Source: an uncultured Pseudoflavonifractor sp.
Lineage (GTDB): Bacteria; Bacillota; Clostridia; Oscillospirales; Oscillospiraceae
Length of the DNA stretch: 64,000 bases
Direction of reading: 5' to 3'
Assembly: GCF_944387805.1 (NCBI RefSeq)
Contig: NZ_CALXGI010000001.1
Coordinates: 95,391-159,390, forward strand
The notes under the pieces are model-generated. The model was not told the DNA's origin, searched no databases, and worked only from the letters and a program-made list of their open reading frames with translations. The position numbers and the translations under genes were made by a program. Of the stretch, positions 54,467 to 64,000 are shown one piece after another; within the stretch, counting starts at the first letter, position 1, and every line of letters starts with the position of its first letter.

Positions 54467-56815
54467 ATGAAACGAAACAGACTGCTCCCCGGAGCGCTGG
54501 CCCTGGCGCTGGTGCTCTCACTGACCATGGTCCCCGCATTCGCCGCCACGTTCCCCGACGTGCCGGCCGGATACTGGGCAGAGTCCTATATCAATGACAT
54601 GGCCGCTCAGGGCGTGTTTAAAGGCTATGACAACGGCGAGTTCCGGCCCAAGAATGAGCTCCAGGGCAGCGAGGCCCTGGCGCTGTGCGCCCGCATCGCT
54701 GTGGATACGGATTTGCGGACTCAGATCGGCCAGGACCGGGCAGATGAGATCTCCGCCATTATGGGGGACAAGCAGGCCTGGTTCCGGGACGAGTACGCCA
54801 CCTGCCTGGAGACTGGCATCCTCTCCTATACCGAGCTGAAGGGACTCTATGACTCCGGCGCCCTGGACAACGGCAGGACCATCACCAAGGAGGACTTCGC
54901 CCTCTATCTGGTGCGGGCCATGCAGCTGGCACCCATGGCCGAGCATCTGTCCAGCTATACCCTCACCTTCACCGACAAGGCTGACATTACCCCCGGCCGT
55001 GAGCCCTATATCTATCTGCTCAATACATACGGCATTATCACCGGCACGGACCAGAATCAGTTCCAGCCCAAGAGCACCGTCACCCGGGAGGTGGCTGCCA
55101 CCATGCTCTCCCGGGCCATCGCCTTCATGAAGGAGCGGGGCACCAGCGTGGAGCTGCCCAATTACACCGACTATGAGTGGCAGGCAGGCACCATTGTCTC
55201 CGCCACCTCCAGCAGCAAGAACGTGATTCTCCTTACGCTCAACAGCGATCTGTCCGGCTCCTGCACCATCTCTCTGCCGGCGGACACCCCCATCTATGAG
55301 AACAGCATGCTGGTGGACAGCGCCCTGCTCCAGACCGGCACCTATGCCCGGGTTTGCTACGACGAGGACGGCACTCCTATGGCGGTGCGCCTGTCCGGCA
55401 AGCTGGACACCGTGGCCGGCACTGTGGTGGGCGTCTCCGGCAGCGAGCTGCTCCTCAATGTAAACGGGACCTCCGTCACCCTGCCCTACGACCGCTTCAC
55501 TGAGGTACAGGTGGGACAGAAGGTGGGGGGATATGAACTCATCGACCCCGAGGCTGGATACACCACCGCCGTCTGCCGGGTGGACCAGCAGGATCATCTG
55601 GCCGCCGTCCAGCTCTCCGGCGGCACCCGCAAGGCCGAGGGGCTGATCGCCGCCGTGGAGACTCAGGCTTCCGGCGGGTGCGTGCTCACCATCTCCGGCT
55701 TTGACGGCCAGCAGGAGCGGCTCACCGTTCCCGCAGGCGCCGCCATCACTGCAAACGGCCTGGCCGTCTCCGGAATGACCGGCAGCTATGTGGGCAGCTA
55801 TGTGTCCCTGAGAGCTTCCAATGACAACGGCAATGTGACCGCTGCCGCCGTAGACACAGTCACCCAGTACATTCAGGGCGCGGTGAAGAGCCTGGGCAGC
55901 GCCAGCGGCGTCAATAATGTGACCATTACCGACCTGAAAACCAACAAGGCCACGACCTATAACTTCTCCGCCGACGCTGTGGTGACATATGAAGGCAAGG
56001 CCATCACCGTAGGCGGCGTCCAGAAGGACTGGTTCGTTACGGTCCGCCTGTCCGGCGGCGAGGTGGCCATGCTCTCCGGCTATCCCGGTTCTGCCGTCAC
56101 CGAGGGTACTATTACCGACATCAGCTACCCCGCCGGCACCACCACTGAGATCATCAGCGTCACCACCGCCGACGGCCGGGTGATCCCCTTCCAGGTGGAC
56201 CTGTCCGCGCCGCCCCAGGTCCGCCGCAGCGATAAGACCAGCTCCATTGACAAGCTGCGCACCGGCGACGCCGTCACCGTCACCGTGCGGTACAACGCCG
56301 TCACCCTGATTGACTCCGTGCCCCAGAGCGCCAACGTCTCCGGCACTATTACCCGCAAGAGTGAGGATACTTCCGGCATCACCATCGAGGTGGAGCTGGA
56401 CAACAACGGCGGTACCGCCACCTATGCCATCACCAGCGGTGTTTCGGTGAGCCAGGACGGCAAGCTTATCTCCATGTACGACCTTCGGGTGGGTTACCAT
56501 GTGGCCATGGTCACCAACGGAGACACTGTGGCCTCCATTGAGGTGGACAAGACTACCACCACCAGCAATCAGCTCAACGGCACCGTCATCTACGTGAACA
56601 CCTCTGACCGGACCATTACCTTCCGGGCTGACGACGGCACCGGCAACGGGTCGGTTATCCAGGTCAGCGCCCCCGCCGGCACGGTCATGCAGGAGGCTTC
56701 CGGCGGCACCTTCTCCCTGAATACGCTGAAGACCGGCGACAGCCTGAATATCTACGGCGGCTACACCACTTCCGGCGACTTCAAGGCCACTATTATCATC
56801 CGCACGGCCAAGTAA
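54467..56815 (+). CDS. Exported SLH-domain surface protein
   Basis: A 782-residue secreted protein (GGAGG before ATG 54467). Signal peptide about 1-25 (ending AFAATFP). SLH repeats lie at about 28-75, about 120-160 and about 180-230 (for example FPDVPAGYWAESYINDMAAQGVFKGY), anchoring it to the cell wall. Residues about 260-780 form a long series of beta-rich repeats (TVVGVSGSELLLNVNGTSVTL and similar), like an S-layer or adhesin stalk. No catalytic motif is seen. Confidence 0.85.
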   Translation: MKRNRLLPGALALALVLSLTMVPAFAATFPDVPAGYWAESYINDMAAQGVFKGYDNGEFRPKNELQGSEALALCARIAVDTDLRTQIGQDRADEISAIMGDKQAWFRDEYATCLETGILSYTELKGLYDSGALDNGRTITKEDFALYLVRAMQLAPMAEHLSSYTLTFTDKADITPGREPYIYLLNTYGIITGTDQNQFQPKSTVTREVAATMLSRAIAFMKERGTSVELPNYTDYEWQAGTIVSATSSSKNVILLTLNSDLSGSCTISLPADTPIYENSMLVDSALLQTGTYARVCYDEDGTPMAVRLSGKLDTVAGTVVGVSGSELLLNVNGTSVTLPYDRFTEVQVGQKVGGYELIDPEAGYTTAVCRVDQQDHLAAVQLSGGTRKAEGLIAAVETQASGGCVLTISGFDGQQERLTVPAGAAITANGLAVSGMTGSYVGSYVSLRASNDNGNVTAAAVDTVTQYIQGAVKSLGSASGVNNVTITDLKTNKATTYNFSADAVVTYEGKAITVGGVQKDWFVTVRLSGGEVAMLSGYPGSAVTEGTITDISYPAGTTTEIISVTTADGRVIPFQVDLSAPPQVRRSDKTSSIDKLRTGDAVTVTVRYNAVTLIDSVPQSANVSGTITRKSEDTSGITIEVELDNNGGTATYAITSGVSVSQDGKLISMYDLRVGYHVAMVTNGDTVASIEVDKTTTTSNQLNGTVIYVNTSDRTITFRADDGTGNGSVIQVSAPAGTVMQEASGGTFSLNTLKTGDSLNIYGGYTTSGDFKATIIIRTAK

Positions 56816-56836
56816 TAGAAAGCCTTACGGCGAGAT

Positions 56837-56870
56837 AAGACCGGGCTGCTCCTCCGGGCGGCCCGGTCTT
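56837..56870 (+). terminator. Terminator of the SLH gene
   Basis: AAGACCGGGC pairs with GCCCGGTCTT over a 14-base loop; TTT follows. Confidence 0.82.
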
Positions 56871-56986
56871 TCCGCTGTCCGGAGGGCAAAGCGGACAGAA
56901 GATGGGGCGGTTGCCCTGTTCCCTTTGTGTAAGTGGCCAAAACCGCGATTTTCTTGAAAAAAGCGCAAAAAAATAACCGAAAACTC

Positions 56987-57015
56987 TTGACATAGATCCT
57001 TGTTTAGGGTATTAT
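56987..57015 (+). promoter_or_regulatory. S10 operon promoter
   Basis: TTGACA (56987-56992), a 17-base spacer and TATTAT (57010-57015): a near-consensus vegetative promoter, as expected for r-protein genes. Confidence 0.9.
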
Positions 57016-57019
57016 ATCA

Positions 57020-57290
57020 GAGCGCCTGTTTAAGGGGCGCGATCTGCGATGATGCGGGAGATTGCGGCGTGAGCCGGTAACTTCCGCGGAGTATGTCCGA
57101 GCTAGAATCGGGCGGCTGAGGAATCTGTGCACGGGCGTATATCGCCGGTGCATGGAGTAAACCGGCCTGCTTAGAGCCGGTTTTCTTCATGCCACGGAGT
57201 GATACGCACGGAACCGTGGACATAAGATTTCTCACCGTACGAAGCGTGCGAGGAGTACCGAACCCCACTTCGTATGTTTAAGGAGGAAAC
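57020..57290 (+). ncRNA. Structured leader of the S10 operon with attenuator
   Basis: A ~270-base leader lies between promoter and rpsJ and codes for no protein. AAACCGGC pairs with GCCGGTTT (about 57159-57184) and is followed by T residues, a terminator-like hairpin in mid-leader. Several GC stems flank it. Leaders of this kind let an r-protein (often L4) stop transcription; which protein acts here is unknown. Confidence 0.6.
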
Positions 57291-57293
57291 ACC

Positions 57294-57608
57294 ATGGCAG
57301 CCCAGAAAGAAATGATTCGCATCCGTCTCAAGGCCTACGACCATCAGCTCATCGACCAGAGCGCCGAGAAGATTGTGGAGACCGCCAAGCGCACCGGCGC
57401 GTCTGTCTCCGGTCCCATCCCCCTGCCCACCAAGAAAGAGGTCGTGACCATCCTTCGCGCTGTGCACAAGTACAAGGACTCCCGGGAGCAGTTTGAGCGC
57501 CGCACGCACAAGCGCCTCATCGACATCCTCAAGCCCTCCCCCAAGACTGTGGAGGCCCTGATGAGCCTGGAGCTCCCCGCCGGCGTGGAAATCGAGATTA
57601 AGCTGTAA
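57294..57608 (+). CDS. rpsJ: 30S ribosomal protein S10
   Basis: A 104-residue S10 with the typical [30 protein letters not shown] opening (about 7-36) and GVEIEIKL end. It sits in the 30S head and, as NusE, joins antitermination complexes. First gene of the S10 operon; RBS AAGGAGG. The next gene starts unusually far away (267 bases). Confidence 0.98.
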   Translation: MAAQKEMIRIRLKAYDHQLIDQSAEKIVETAKRTGASVSGPIPLPTKKEVVTILRAVHKYKDSREQFERRTHKRLIDILKPSPKTVEALMSLELPAGVEIEIKL

Positions 57609-57875
57609 TTCCAGCGTCTGAGCCGTCGTGAGCGGCGCGGATGGACTGGAGCGAGGACGCGAAACCGAAGGGCCGCACAGCGGACCTGTTTCAAGTCCGA
57701 GACGAAGGGAAGCCGCGCGTCGCGAACAGGCGAAGCGTGAGGACAGCGAGTCTCACAACTATGTTGTACCCGCAGTCCGCCGCGTTTTGAGGCGGACGGG
57801 TCAAGTTGGCAGACCAATGGGGAGCCTGATGCCCCAAGTCTTCCAACCAATAACCTTATTTAAGGAGGAAAACAC
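57609..57875 (+). ncRNA. Long structured spacer between rpsJ and rplC
   Basis: No supported gene. Other S10-cluster genes here are 0-18 bases apart, so 267 bases is unusual. Near its end TTGG-AGAC pairs with GTCT-CCAA around a GGGG/GCCCC hairpin (57804-57843). It may be a second autoregulatory leader or a processing site. Just before rplC is AAGGAGG. Confidence 0.5.
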
Positions 57876-58598
57876 ATGGAAAAGGCCATTATCGGCAAGA
57901 AGGTCGGCATGACGCAGATCTTCGATGAAGCCGGCAAGGTCATCCCGGTCACCGTCATTGAGGCTGGCCCCTGCGTGGTCACTCAGAAGAAGACCGTGGA
58001 GAAGGACGGCTACACCGCTGTGCAGCTGGGCTTCGAGGACGTGCCTGAGCGCAAGCTCACCAAGCCCGAGCTGGGCCACCTGAAGAAGGCTGGCGTCAGC
58101 CCCAAGAAGGTCCTCAAGGAGTTCGCTCTCAACAATGCCGAGTCCCTGAACATCGGCGACGAGGTCAAGGCTGATACGTTCGCCGCCGGCGACCGCGTGG
58201 ACGTGACCGGCATCAGCAAAGGTAAAGGCTACGCCGGCGTCATCAAGCGCCACGGCGCTCACCGCCTGAAGGAGTCCCACGGTACCGGCCCTGTGCACCG
58301 CCACGCCGGTTCCATGAGCGCCAACAGCGATCCTTCCCGCATCTTCAAGGGAAAGATCGGTGCCGGCCAGATGGGCAACGAGCAGGTCACTGTGCTGAAC
58401 CTGGACGTGGTCAAGGTTGACCCCGAGCTGAACCTGATCGCTGTCTGCGGCGCCATCCCCGGCCCCAAGGGCGGCATTGTCTGCCTGCGCAGCTCCGTCA
58501 TCAACGTCAAGGAGAAGGGCGCTTCCGCTGACATCTCCAAGAACCCGCAGAAGGCTTCCGGCCGCAATCCCCAGAAGGCTTCCGCCCGTAACAAGTAA
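57876..58598 (+). CDS. rplC: 50S ribosomal protein L3
   Basis: A 240-residue L3 (usual ~210) with [21 protein letters not shown] at the start and the GHRMPGHMGNxxVT-like region ([16 protein letters not shown] ... [11 protein letters not shown]) near the peptidyl-transferase contact. The extra ~25 residues at the C-terminus are Lys/Ser/Asn-rich. Confidence 0.97.
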   Translation: MEKAIIGKKVGMTQIFDEAGKVIPVTVIEAGPCVVTQKKTVEKDGYTAVQLGFEDVPERKLTKPELGHLKKAGVSPKKVLKEFALNNAESLNIGDEVKADTFAAGDRVDVTGISKGKGYAGVIKRHGAHRLKESHGTGPVHRHAGSMSANSDPSRIFKGKIGAGQMGNEQVTVLNLDVVKVDPELNLIAVCGAIPGPKGGIVCLRSSVINVKEKGASADISKNPQKASGRNPQKASARNK

Positions 58599-58615
58599 GA
58601 AAGGAGAGATACCAA

Positions 58616-59236
58616 ATGCCTAAAGCAACTGTTGTTGATATGACCGGCAAGAAGGTCGGCGAAGTGGACCTCTCCGACGCTATCTTCGGCATTGAGCCCA
58701 ACGTGAGCGTTGTTCACGAGGCTGTCAAGAATCACCTGGCCAACTGCCGCCAGGGCACTCAGTCCGCCCTCACCCGCGCCGAGGTCTCCGGCGGCGGCAT
58801 CAAGCCCTGGCGCCAGAAGGGCACCGGCCGTGCCCGTCAGGGTTCCACCCGCGCTCCCCAGTGGACTCACGGCGGCGTGGTCTTCGCTCCCAAGCCCCGC
58901 TCCTACAGCTACACCCTCAACAAGAAGGTGAAGCGCCTGGCGCTCAAGTCCGCTCTCTCCGCCAAGGCCGCTGAGGGCAACGTCATCGTGGTGGACGGCC
59001 TGAGCCTGGACGCCGTCAAGACCAAGAACATGGCCGCCTTCCTGGGCAACCTGGAGGCCAAGAAGGCCGTTCTGGTCACCCCTGAGGTCAATGAGAACGT
59101 GGTCCTGTCCGCCCGGAACATCCCCGGCGTGATCACCACCACCGCCAAGCTCCTCTCTGTTTACGACATCGTAAACGCCAACCAGTTCATCGTGGACAAG
59201 GCCGCCCTGGCCGTCATCGAGGAGGTGTTCGCATAA
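58616..59236 (+). CDS. rplD: 50S ribosomal protein L4
   Basis: A 206-residue L4 with the central loop [19 protein letters not shown] that lines the exit tunnel. It often represses its own operon through the leader. Starts 18 bases after rplC. Confidence 0.98.
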   Translation: MPKATVVDMTGKKVGEVDLSDAIFGIEPNVSVVHEAVKNHLANCRQGTQSALTRAEVSGGGIKPWRQKGTGRARQGSTRAPQWTHGGVVFAPKPRSYSYTLNKKVKRLALKSALSAKAAEGNVIVVDGLSLDAVKTKNMAAFLGNLEAKKAVLVTPEVNENVVLSARNIPGVITTTAKLLSVYDIVNANQFIVDKAALAVIEEVFA

Positions 59237-59535
59237 TGGCTACCACCGCTTATGATATCATCAAGCGTCCGGTCATCACCGAGCAGTCCATGGAGCAGAC
59301 CGAGATGAAGCGCTACACCTTCGAGGTGGCCAAGAGCGCCAACAAGATTGAGATTGCCAAGGCCGTCGAGGAGATCTTCGGCGTGAAGGTGGTCAAGGTC
59401 AACACCCTGAACATGCAGGGCAAGGAGAAGCGCACCGGCGCCTATCCCAAGGGCCGCCGCCCCTCCTGGAAGAAGGCTGTGGTCACCCTCAGCGAGGACT
59501 CCAAGACCATCGAGTTCTTCGAAGGCATGGTGTAA
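59236..59535 (+). CDS. rplW: 50S ribosomal protein L23
   Basis: A 99-residue L23 ([39 protein letters not shown]). It sits at the exit-tunnel mouth and is a trigger factor dock. Overlaps the rplD stop by 1 base. Confidence 0.98.
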   Translation: MATTAYDIIKRPVITEQSMEQTEMKRYTFEVAKSANKIEIAKAVEEIFGVKVVKVNTLNMQGKEKRTGAYPKGRRPSWKKAVVTLSEDSKTIEFFEGMV

Positions 59536-59550
59536 GGAGGATAAGGAACA

Positions 59551-60387
59551 ATGGCTATCAAAACTTATAAGCCCACAACGCCCTCCCGCCGCCACATGAC
59601 CGTGAGCGCCTTCGAGGGCATTGACAAGAAGGCCAAGCCTGAGCGCAGCCTGATTGAGAACCTGAAGAAGAATGCCGGCCGCAACAGCTACGGCCGCATC
59701 ACCGTCCGCCACCGCGGCGGCGGCAACAAGAAGAAGTACCGTATCATCGACTTCAAGCGCCAGAAGGACGGCGAGGTCGCTGTGGTGCTCCGTCTTGAGT
59801 ACGATCCCAACCGCTCCGCCAACATCGCTCTCATCCAGTATGAGGACGGCACCAAGAGCTATATCCTGGCTCCTGTTGGACTGAAGGCCGGCCACAAGAT
59901 TGTCTCCGGCCCCAACGCCGACATTCTGCCCGGCAACTGCCTGCCCATCGCCAACATCCCCGTGGGCGAGCTCATCCACAACATCGAGCTCTACCCCGGC
60001 AAGGGCGCTCAGCTCGTCCGGTCCGCCGGCGTGGCCGCCCAGCTGATGGCCAAGGAGAACGGCATGGCCCAGGTCCGTCTGCCCTCCGGCGAGGTCCGCT
60101 ATATCCGCGAGGACTGCAAGGCCTGCATCGGTCAGGTGGGCAACACCGACTGGGCCAACATCCAGATCGGTAAGGCCGGCCGTAAGCGTCACATGGGTTG
60201 GCGGCCCACCGTCCGCGGCAGCGTCATGAACCCCAATGACCACCCCCATGGCGGCGGCGAGGGCAAGAGCCCTGTCGGCCGTCCCGGCCCTGTCACTCCT
60301 TGGGGCAAGCCCGCTATGGGCTACAAGACCCGCAAGACGAAGAACCGTACCGAGAAGTTCATCGTCAAGCATCGTAATTCTAAGTAA
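59551..60387 (+). CDS. rplB: 50S ribosomal protein L2
   Basis: A 278-residue L2, full length, with [18 protein letters not shown] and the C-terminal [25 protein letters not shown] peptidyl-transferase segment including the conserved GGGEG His region. Confidence 0.98.
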   Translation: MAIKTYKPTTPSRRHMTVSAFEGIDKKAKPERSLIENLKKNAGRNSYGRITVRHRGGGNKKKYRIIDFKRQKDGEVAVVLRLEYDPNRSANIALIQYEDGTKSYILAPVGLKAGHKIVSGPNADILPGNCLPIANIPVGELIHNIELYPGKGAQLVRSAGVAAQLMAKENGMAQVRLPSGEVRYIREDCKACIGQVGNTDWANIQIGKAGRKRHMGWRPTVRGSVMNPNDHPHGGGEGKSPVGRPGPVTPWGKPAMGYKTRKTKNRTEKFIVKHRNSK

Positions 60388-60401
60388 GGAGGCAGTAAAA
60401 G

Positions 60402-60674
60402 ATGTCCAGAAGCATTAAGAAAGGCCCCTTTTGCGCCCCCGAGCTGCTCAAGCGGGTCGATGAGATGAACAAGACCGGTGAGAAGAAGGTGCTGAAGACC
60501 TGGAGCCGCGCCTCCACCATCTTCCCCTCCTTCGTCGGTCACACCTTTGCCGTGCACGACGGCCGCAAGCACGTGCCCGTCTACGTCACCGAGGATATGG
60601 TCGGCCACAAGCTGGGCGAGTTCGCCCCCACCCGGACCTTCCGCGGTCACGCCGGCGCCAAGTCCGGTAAGTAA
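60402..60674 (+). CDS. rpsS: 30S ribosomal protein S19
   Basis: A 90-residue S19 ([46 protein letters not shown]). It binds the 30S head beside S13. Confidence 0.98.
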   Translation: MSRSIKKGPFCAPELLKRVDEMNKTGEKKVLKTWSRASTIFPSFVGHTFAVHDGRKHVPVYVTEDMVGHKLGEFAPTRTFRGHAGAKSGK

Positions 60675-60688
60675 GGAGGAGAGATAAC

Positions 60689-61033
60689 ATGGAAGATAAA
60701 AAGGTAGCCCAGGCTACTCTGCGTTATGCCCGCATCTCTCCCCGTAAGGTTCAGATCGTCTGCGATCTGATCCGGGGCAAGAGCGTGCCCGAGGCCACTG
60801 CTATTCTGATGGCCACTCCCAAGGCTGCTTCCGAGCTCATGCTGAAGATTCTCAAGAGCGCGGCTGCCAACGCGGAGAACAATCACCAGATGGATCCCGA
60901 GAAGCTGTACGTGTCTGCCACTTACGCCAACCCCGGCCCCATCATCAAGCGTATGCGTCCCCGGGCCCAGGGCCGCGCGTTCCGCATCAACAAGCGTACT
61001 TCTCACATCACCATCGCGGTGAGCGAGCGCTAA
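60689..61033 (+). CDS. rplV: 50S ribosomal protein L22
   Basis: A 114-residue L22 ([19 protein letters not shown]). Its beta loop ([19 protein letters not shown]) reaches into the exit tunnel where macrolide resistance changes occur. Confidence 0.98.
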   Translation: MEDKKVAQATLRYARISPRKVQIVCDLIRGKSVPEATAILMATPKAASELMLKILKSAAANAENNHQMDPEKLYVSATYANPGPIIKRMRPRAQGRAFRINKRTSHITIAVSER

Positions 61034-61048
61034 GGGAGGAGGAAAAAT

Positions 61049-61897
61049 ATGGGACAGAAAGTGAACCCCCACGGCCTTCGCGTGGGCGTCATTAAGGATT
61101 GGGACTCCCGCTGGTATGCCCGCAACGAGAAGGTCGGCGACCTGCTGGTGGAGGACAAGAAGATCCGGGACTTCCTGAAGAAGACCCAGTACGGCGCTGG
61201 TATCCCCAAGATTGAGATCGAGCGCGACAACGCCAAGGTGCGCATCTACCTGCACTGCGCCCGCCCCGGCGTGGTTATCGGCAAGGGCGGCGAGGCCATT
61301 GAGGCCCTGCGCCTGCAGCTGGAGAAGATGCTGGGCAAGAGCGTTGCCCTGAACATCGTCGAGGTCAAGAACCCCGACATGGACGCTCAGCTCATCGCTG
61401 AGAACATTGCTCAGCAGCTGGAGAAGCGCATCGGCTTCCGCCGCGCTATGAAGAACGCCATGGGCCGCGCTATGCGCATGGGCGCCCGCGGCATTAAGAC
61501 TCAGGTGTCCGGCCGTCTGGGCGGCGCCGAGATCGCCCGTACCGAGCACTATCATGACGGCACCATTCCCCTGCAGACCCTGCGCGCCGATATCGACTAC
61601 GGCTTCGCCGAGGCTGCCACCACCTACGGCCGCATCGGCGTGAAGGTGTGGGTCTACAAGGGTGAGATTCTCTCCCAGGCCCTGCGGACTACCCCCCGCA
61701 CCCTGGACACCAAGAACTTCAAGGAGCGTCCTGACCGTCCCCGCCGCCGCGACGGCGACCGGAGAGGCGGCTTCGGCGGCGACCGTCGCCAGGGCGGCTT
61801 CAACCGGAACGGCCAGGGCCGTCCCCAGGGCCAGGGCTTTAACCGCGGCCCCCGTCCCGCCGCTCCCGCTGCTGCCAAGGAAGGAGGCGCCAACTAA
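61049..61897 (+). CDS. rpsC: 30S ribosomal protein S3 with Arg/Gly-rich tail
   Basis: A 282-residue S3; the usual bacterial length is about 210-230. Residues 1-215 have the normal KH domain ([16 protein letters not shown]) and C-terminal domain ([22 protein letters not shown]). From about residue 230 a basic RGG-like tail follows ([19 protein letters not shown], then [14 protein letters not shown]), rich in Arg, Gly, Gln and Pro. The tail is unusual and may bind RNA. Overlaps rplP by 1 base. Confidence 0.97.
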   Translation: MGQKVNPHGLRVGVIKDWDSRWYARNEKVGDLLVEDKKIRDFLKKTQYGAGIPKIEIERDNAKVRIYLHCARPGVVIGKGGEAIEALRLQLEKMLGKSVALNIVEVKNPDMDAQLIAENIAQQLEKRIGFRRAMKNAMGRAMRMGARGIKTQVSGRLGGAEIARTEHYHDGTIPLQTLRADIDYGFAEAATTYGRIGVKVWVYKGEILSQALRTTPRTLDTKNFKERPDRPRRRDGDRRGGFGGDRRQGGFNRNGQGRPQGQGFNRGPRPAAPAAAKEGGAN

Positions 61898-62331
61898 TGC
61901 TGCTGCCTAAGAGAGTGAAATACCGCCGCGTTCACCGCGGCCGCATGAAGGGCAAGGCCACCCGTGGCAACACCGTGACCTACGGTGAGTTTGGCCTGCA
62001 GGCCACTGAGCCCGCCTGGATCACCAGCAACCAGATCGAGGCCGCCCGTGTCGCCATGACCCGTTACACCAAGCGTGGCGGCCAGGTGTGGATCAAGATC
62101 TTCCCCGATAAGCCCGTCACCGAGAAGCCCGCTGAGACCCGTATGGGTTCCGGTAAGGGTTCCCCTGAGTACTGGGTGGCCGTGGTTAAGCCCGGCCGCG
62201 TTATGTTCGAGATCGCCGGCGTCTCCGAGGAGGTCGCCCGCGAGGCACTGCGTCTTGCTTCCCACAAGCTGCCCGTCAAGTGCAAGATTGTGGCCAAGGA
62301 GACCGCTGAGACCGAGAATGGTGGTGAATGA
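61897..62331 (+). CDS. rplP: 50S ribosomal protein L16
   Basis: A 144-residue L16 ([36 protein letters not shown]). It organises the A-site of the 50S subunit. Starts in the rpsC stop codon. Confidence 0.98.
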   Translation: MLLPKRVKYRRVHRGRMKGKATRGNTVTYGEFGLQATEPAWITSNQIEAARVAMTRYTKRGGQVWIKIFPDKPVTEKPAETRMGSGKGSPEYWVAVVKPGRVMFEIAGVSEEVAREALRLASHKLPVKCKIVAKETAETENGGE

Positions 62332-62333
62332 AG

Positions 62334-62531
62334 ATGAAGGCTACTGAAATCCGCAAGATGAGCGCCGCCGAGCTGGAGGCTAAGCTGGGCGACCTGAAGA
62401 AGGATCTCTTCCAGCTCCGTCTTCAGCACGCCACCAATCAGCTGGACAATCCCGTGCGGATCGCCCAGGTGAAGAAAGACATTGCCCGCGTCAAGACCCT
62501 TATCCGTGAGCAGCAGCTCGCAGGCCGATAA
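62334..62531 (+). CDS. rpmC: 50S ribosomal protein L29
   Basis: A 65-residue L29 (MKATEIRKMSAAELEAKLGDLKKDLFQLRLQ). ATG 62334 gives better spacing than the overlapping ATG 62328. Confidence 0.97.
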   Translation: MKATEIRKMSAAELEAKLGDLKKDLFQLRLQHATNQLDNPVRIAQVKKDIARVKTLIREQQLAGR

Positions 62532-62548
62532 GAAGGAGGAACTAGACA

Positions 62549-62809
62549 ATGGAAAACAGAACTTCTTCCCGCAAGACCAGAGTCGGCCTGGTTGTCTCTG
62601 ACAAGATGGACAAGACCGTGGTGGTGGCCATCGCCGACCGTGTGGCCCACCCCCTGTACAAGAAGATCGTCAAGCGGACCTACAAGCTGAAGGCCCATGA
62701 CGAGAAGAACGAGTGTGGCGTGGGCGACCGCGTCAAGGTGATGGAGACCCGTCCCCTGTCCAAGGACAAGCGGTGGCGCGTGGTTGAGATCATCGAGAAG
62801 GCGAAGTAA
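62549..62809 (+). CDS. rpsQ: 30S ribosomal protein S17
   Basis: An 86-residue S17 ([39 protein letters not shown]). Binds 16S rRNA helix 11 region early in assembly. Confidence 0.98.
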   Translation: MENRTSSRKTRVGLVVSDKMDKTVVVAIADRVAHPLYKKIVKRTYKLKAHDEKNECGVGDRVKVMETRPLSKDKRWRVVEIIEKAK

Positions 62810-62821
62810 GGAGGTGTCGGT

Positions 62822-63190
62822 ATGATTCAGCAGGAGACTTATCTGAAGGTAGCCGACAACACCGGCGCCAAGGAAATCAAGACCATCCGCGTGCTGGGTG
62901 GCTCCAAGCGCAAGTACGGCAACATCGGCGACGTGATCGTGGCCTCCGTCCGCAAGGCTCAGCCCGGCGGCACGGTGAAGAAGGGCGAGGTCGTGAAGGC
63001 TGTTATCGTCCGCTCCGCCAAGGGTGTTCGCCGCAGCGACGGCAGCTATGTCCGCTTCGACGAGAACGCTGCCGTCCTCATTAAGGACGACAAGAATCCC
63101 CGCGGTACCCGTATCTTTGGGCCCGTGGCCCGCGAGCTGCGCGACAAGGACTACATGAAGATCCTTTCGCTGGCTCCCGAAGTGCTGTAA
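62822..63190 (+). CDS. rplN: 50S ribosomal protein L14
   Basis: A 122-residue L14 ([52 protein letters not shown]). Sits at the subunit interface. Confidence 0.98.
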   Translation: MIQQETYLKVADNTGAKEIKTIRVLGGSKRKYGNIGDVIVASVRKAQPGGTVKKGEVVKAVIVRSAKGVRRSDGSYVRFDENAAVLIKDDKNPRGTRIFGPVARELRDKDYMKILSLAPEVL

Positions 63191-63207
63191 GGGGGTAGGA
63201 GTAGACA

Positions 63208-63525
63208 ATGAATAAGATGAGCATCAAGAAGGGCGACGAGGTCGTGGTTCTGTCCGGCAAGGACAAGGGCAAGCAGGGCAAGGTCATTGCCACCCTGCCC
63301 AAGAGCGGCAAGGTCGTTGTGGAGAAGATCAACATGGTGTCCCGCCACACCAAGCCCCGTCAGCAGGGCCAGGAGGGCGGCATCATCCCCAAGGAGGCGC
63401 CCCTGTACGCCTCCAAGGTCATGCGCGTCTGCCCCAAGTGCGGCAAGGCTACCCGCCCCGCCCACAAGATCCAGGCCGACGGCAAGAAGGTCCGCGTCTG
63501 CAAGAAGTGCGGCGCTGAAATCTGA
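63208..63525 (+). CDS. rplX: 50S ribosomal protein L24
   Basis: A 105-residue L24 with a KOW motif ([20 protein letters not shown]) and the C-terminal Cys pairs CPKCGK and CKKCG, which form a zinc site, as in zinc-type L24. Confidence 0.98.
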   Translation: MNKMSIKKGDEVVVLSGKDKGKQGKVIATLPKSGKVVVEKINMVSRHTKPRQQGQEGGIIPKEAPLYASKVMRVCPKCGKATRPAHKIQADGKKVRVCKKCGAEI

Positions 63526-63542
63526 GAGAGGAGGAGTACAAC

Positions 63543-64000
63543 ATGGCTGATAAGAAAGTGCCCAATCTGAAGGCAAAGTACCAGGCCGAGGTGGCTCCTG
63601 CTCTGATGCAGAAGTTCGGCTACAAGAGCCCCATGCAGATCCCCCGGCTGGAGAAGATCGTGGTCAACTGCGGCTGCGGTGAGGCCCGTGACAACTCCAA
63701 GGTTCTGGAGGCCGTTGTGGGCGACCTGACCAAGATCACCGGCCAGAAGGCCATCATCACCAAGGCCAAGAAGTCCGTGGCTAACTTCAAGCTCCGTGAG
63801 GGCATGCCCATCGGCGCTAAGGTCACTCTCCGCGGCGACAAGATGTGGGAGTTCCTGGACCGCCTGTTCAATGTGGCCCTGCCCCGCGTCCGCGATTTCC
63901 GCGGCATCAACCCCAACGCCTTTGATGGCCGCGGCAACTACGCCCTGGGCATCAAGGAGCAGCTGATCTTCCCCGAGATCGAGTACGACAAGATCGACAA
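63543..64000 (+). CDS. rplE: 50S ribosomal protein L5 (partial)
   Basis: The first ~152 residues of L5 ([36 protein letters not shown]..., here as a landmark region of residues 7-45). The end lies outside the window. L5 binds 5S rRNA. Confidence 0.97.
   Translation, partial: MADKKVPNLKAKYQAEVAPALMQKFGYKSPMQIPRLEKIVVNCGCGEARDNSKVLEAVVGDLTKITGQKAIITKAKKSVANFKLREGMPIGAKVTLRGDKMWEFLDRLFNVALPRVRDFRGINPNAFDGRGNYALGIKEQLIFPEIEYDKID

Overview
The window is high-GC, dense Firmicutes DNA. It looks like a gut Oscillospiraceae genome (Flavonifractor / Pseudoflavonifractor / Intestinimonas type). I infer this from the S10 ribosomal operon layout, strong AGGAGG ribosome binding sites, SLH-domain surface proteins, a sporulation PdaB gene, AgrC/LytTR signalling and GC-rich codon use. 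The species assignment is inference only.

Bases 1-3954 hold a sugar-catabolism operon (FGGY kinase end, DUF4867 protein, fucose/arabinose-isomerase-like enzyme) and a left-handed beta-helix protein. Bases 4087-19785 are the most unusual region. A PdaB-type sporulation polysaccharide deacetylase gene is cut in two by a 14.9-kb element (about 4330-19263). Joining the two parts at a shared GAT core restores an intact 255-residue PdaB reading frame. The inner ends of the element are arms of an imperfect inverted repeat, as expected for a serine-recombinase attP. The element carries a serine recombinase behind a sigma-E-like promoter, a membrane-anchored permuted GH3 glucosidase operon, a two-component system, a Crp/Fnr regulator, xanthine dehydrogenase genes (xdhABC) and an NCS2 purine permease. 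The arrangement resembles the skin element of sigK, but in a different sporulation gene.

Bases 20191-43572 form a deazaflavin (coenzyme F420) locus, which is unexpected in this kind of bacterium. The right-hand plus-strand operon encodes CofE, a RibU-like ECF S component, a second CofE, a nitroreductase resembling the C-terminal half of FbiB, and CofD. The divergent minus-strand operon encodes a YheO-like regulator, CofC, an LLM-class oxidoreductase, an M24 peptidase, a threonine-synthase-like PLP enzyme, an F420:NADP oxidoreductase and RidA. To the left, on the plus strand, are an amidohydrolase, two more LLM enzymes, an AbgB-like M20 hydrolase, a Dpp-type peptide importer (binding-protein gene frameshifted) and an S9 peptidase. 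A near-identical 22-base element lies before the regulator operon and before the dpp operon, suggesting one regulon. Together they suggest uptake and F420H2-dependent breakdown of peptide- or amide-type compounds. No FO synthase (CofG/CofH) is in the window, so FO may be made elsewhere or imported.

Bases 43828-56815 carry cell-envelope and small genes: a D-Ala-D-Ala carboxypeptidase, a flavodoxin, a large M14 peptidase with SLH repeats, a Dabb protein, a zinc-ribbon/beta-propeller protein, a lipoprotein and an SLH-domain protein. Bases 56987-64000 hold the S10-spc ribosomal protein operon, from a strong promoter and structured leader through rpsJ to a partial rplE. It has an unusual 267-base gap between rpsJ and rplC and an Arg/Gly-rich tail on S3.
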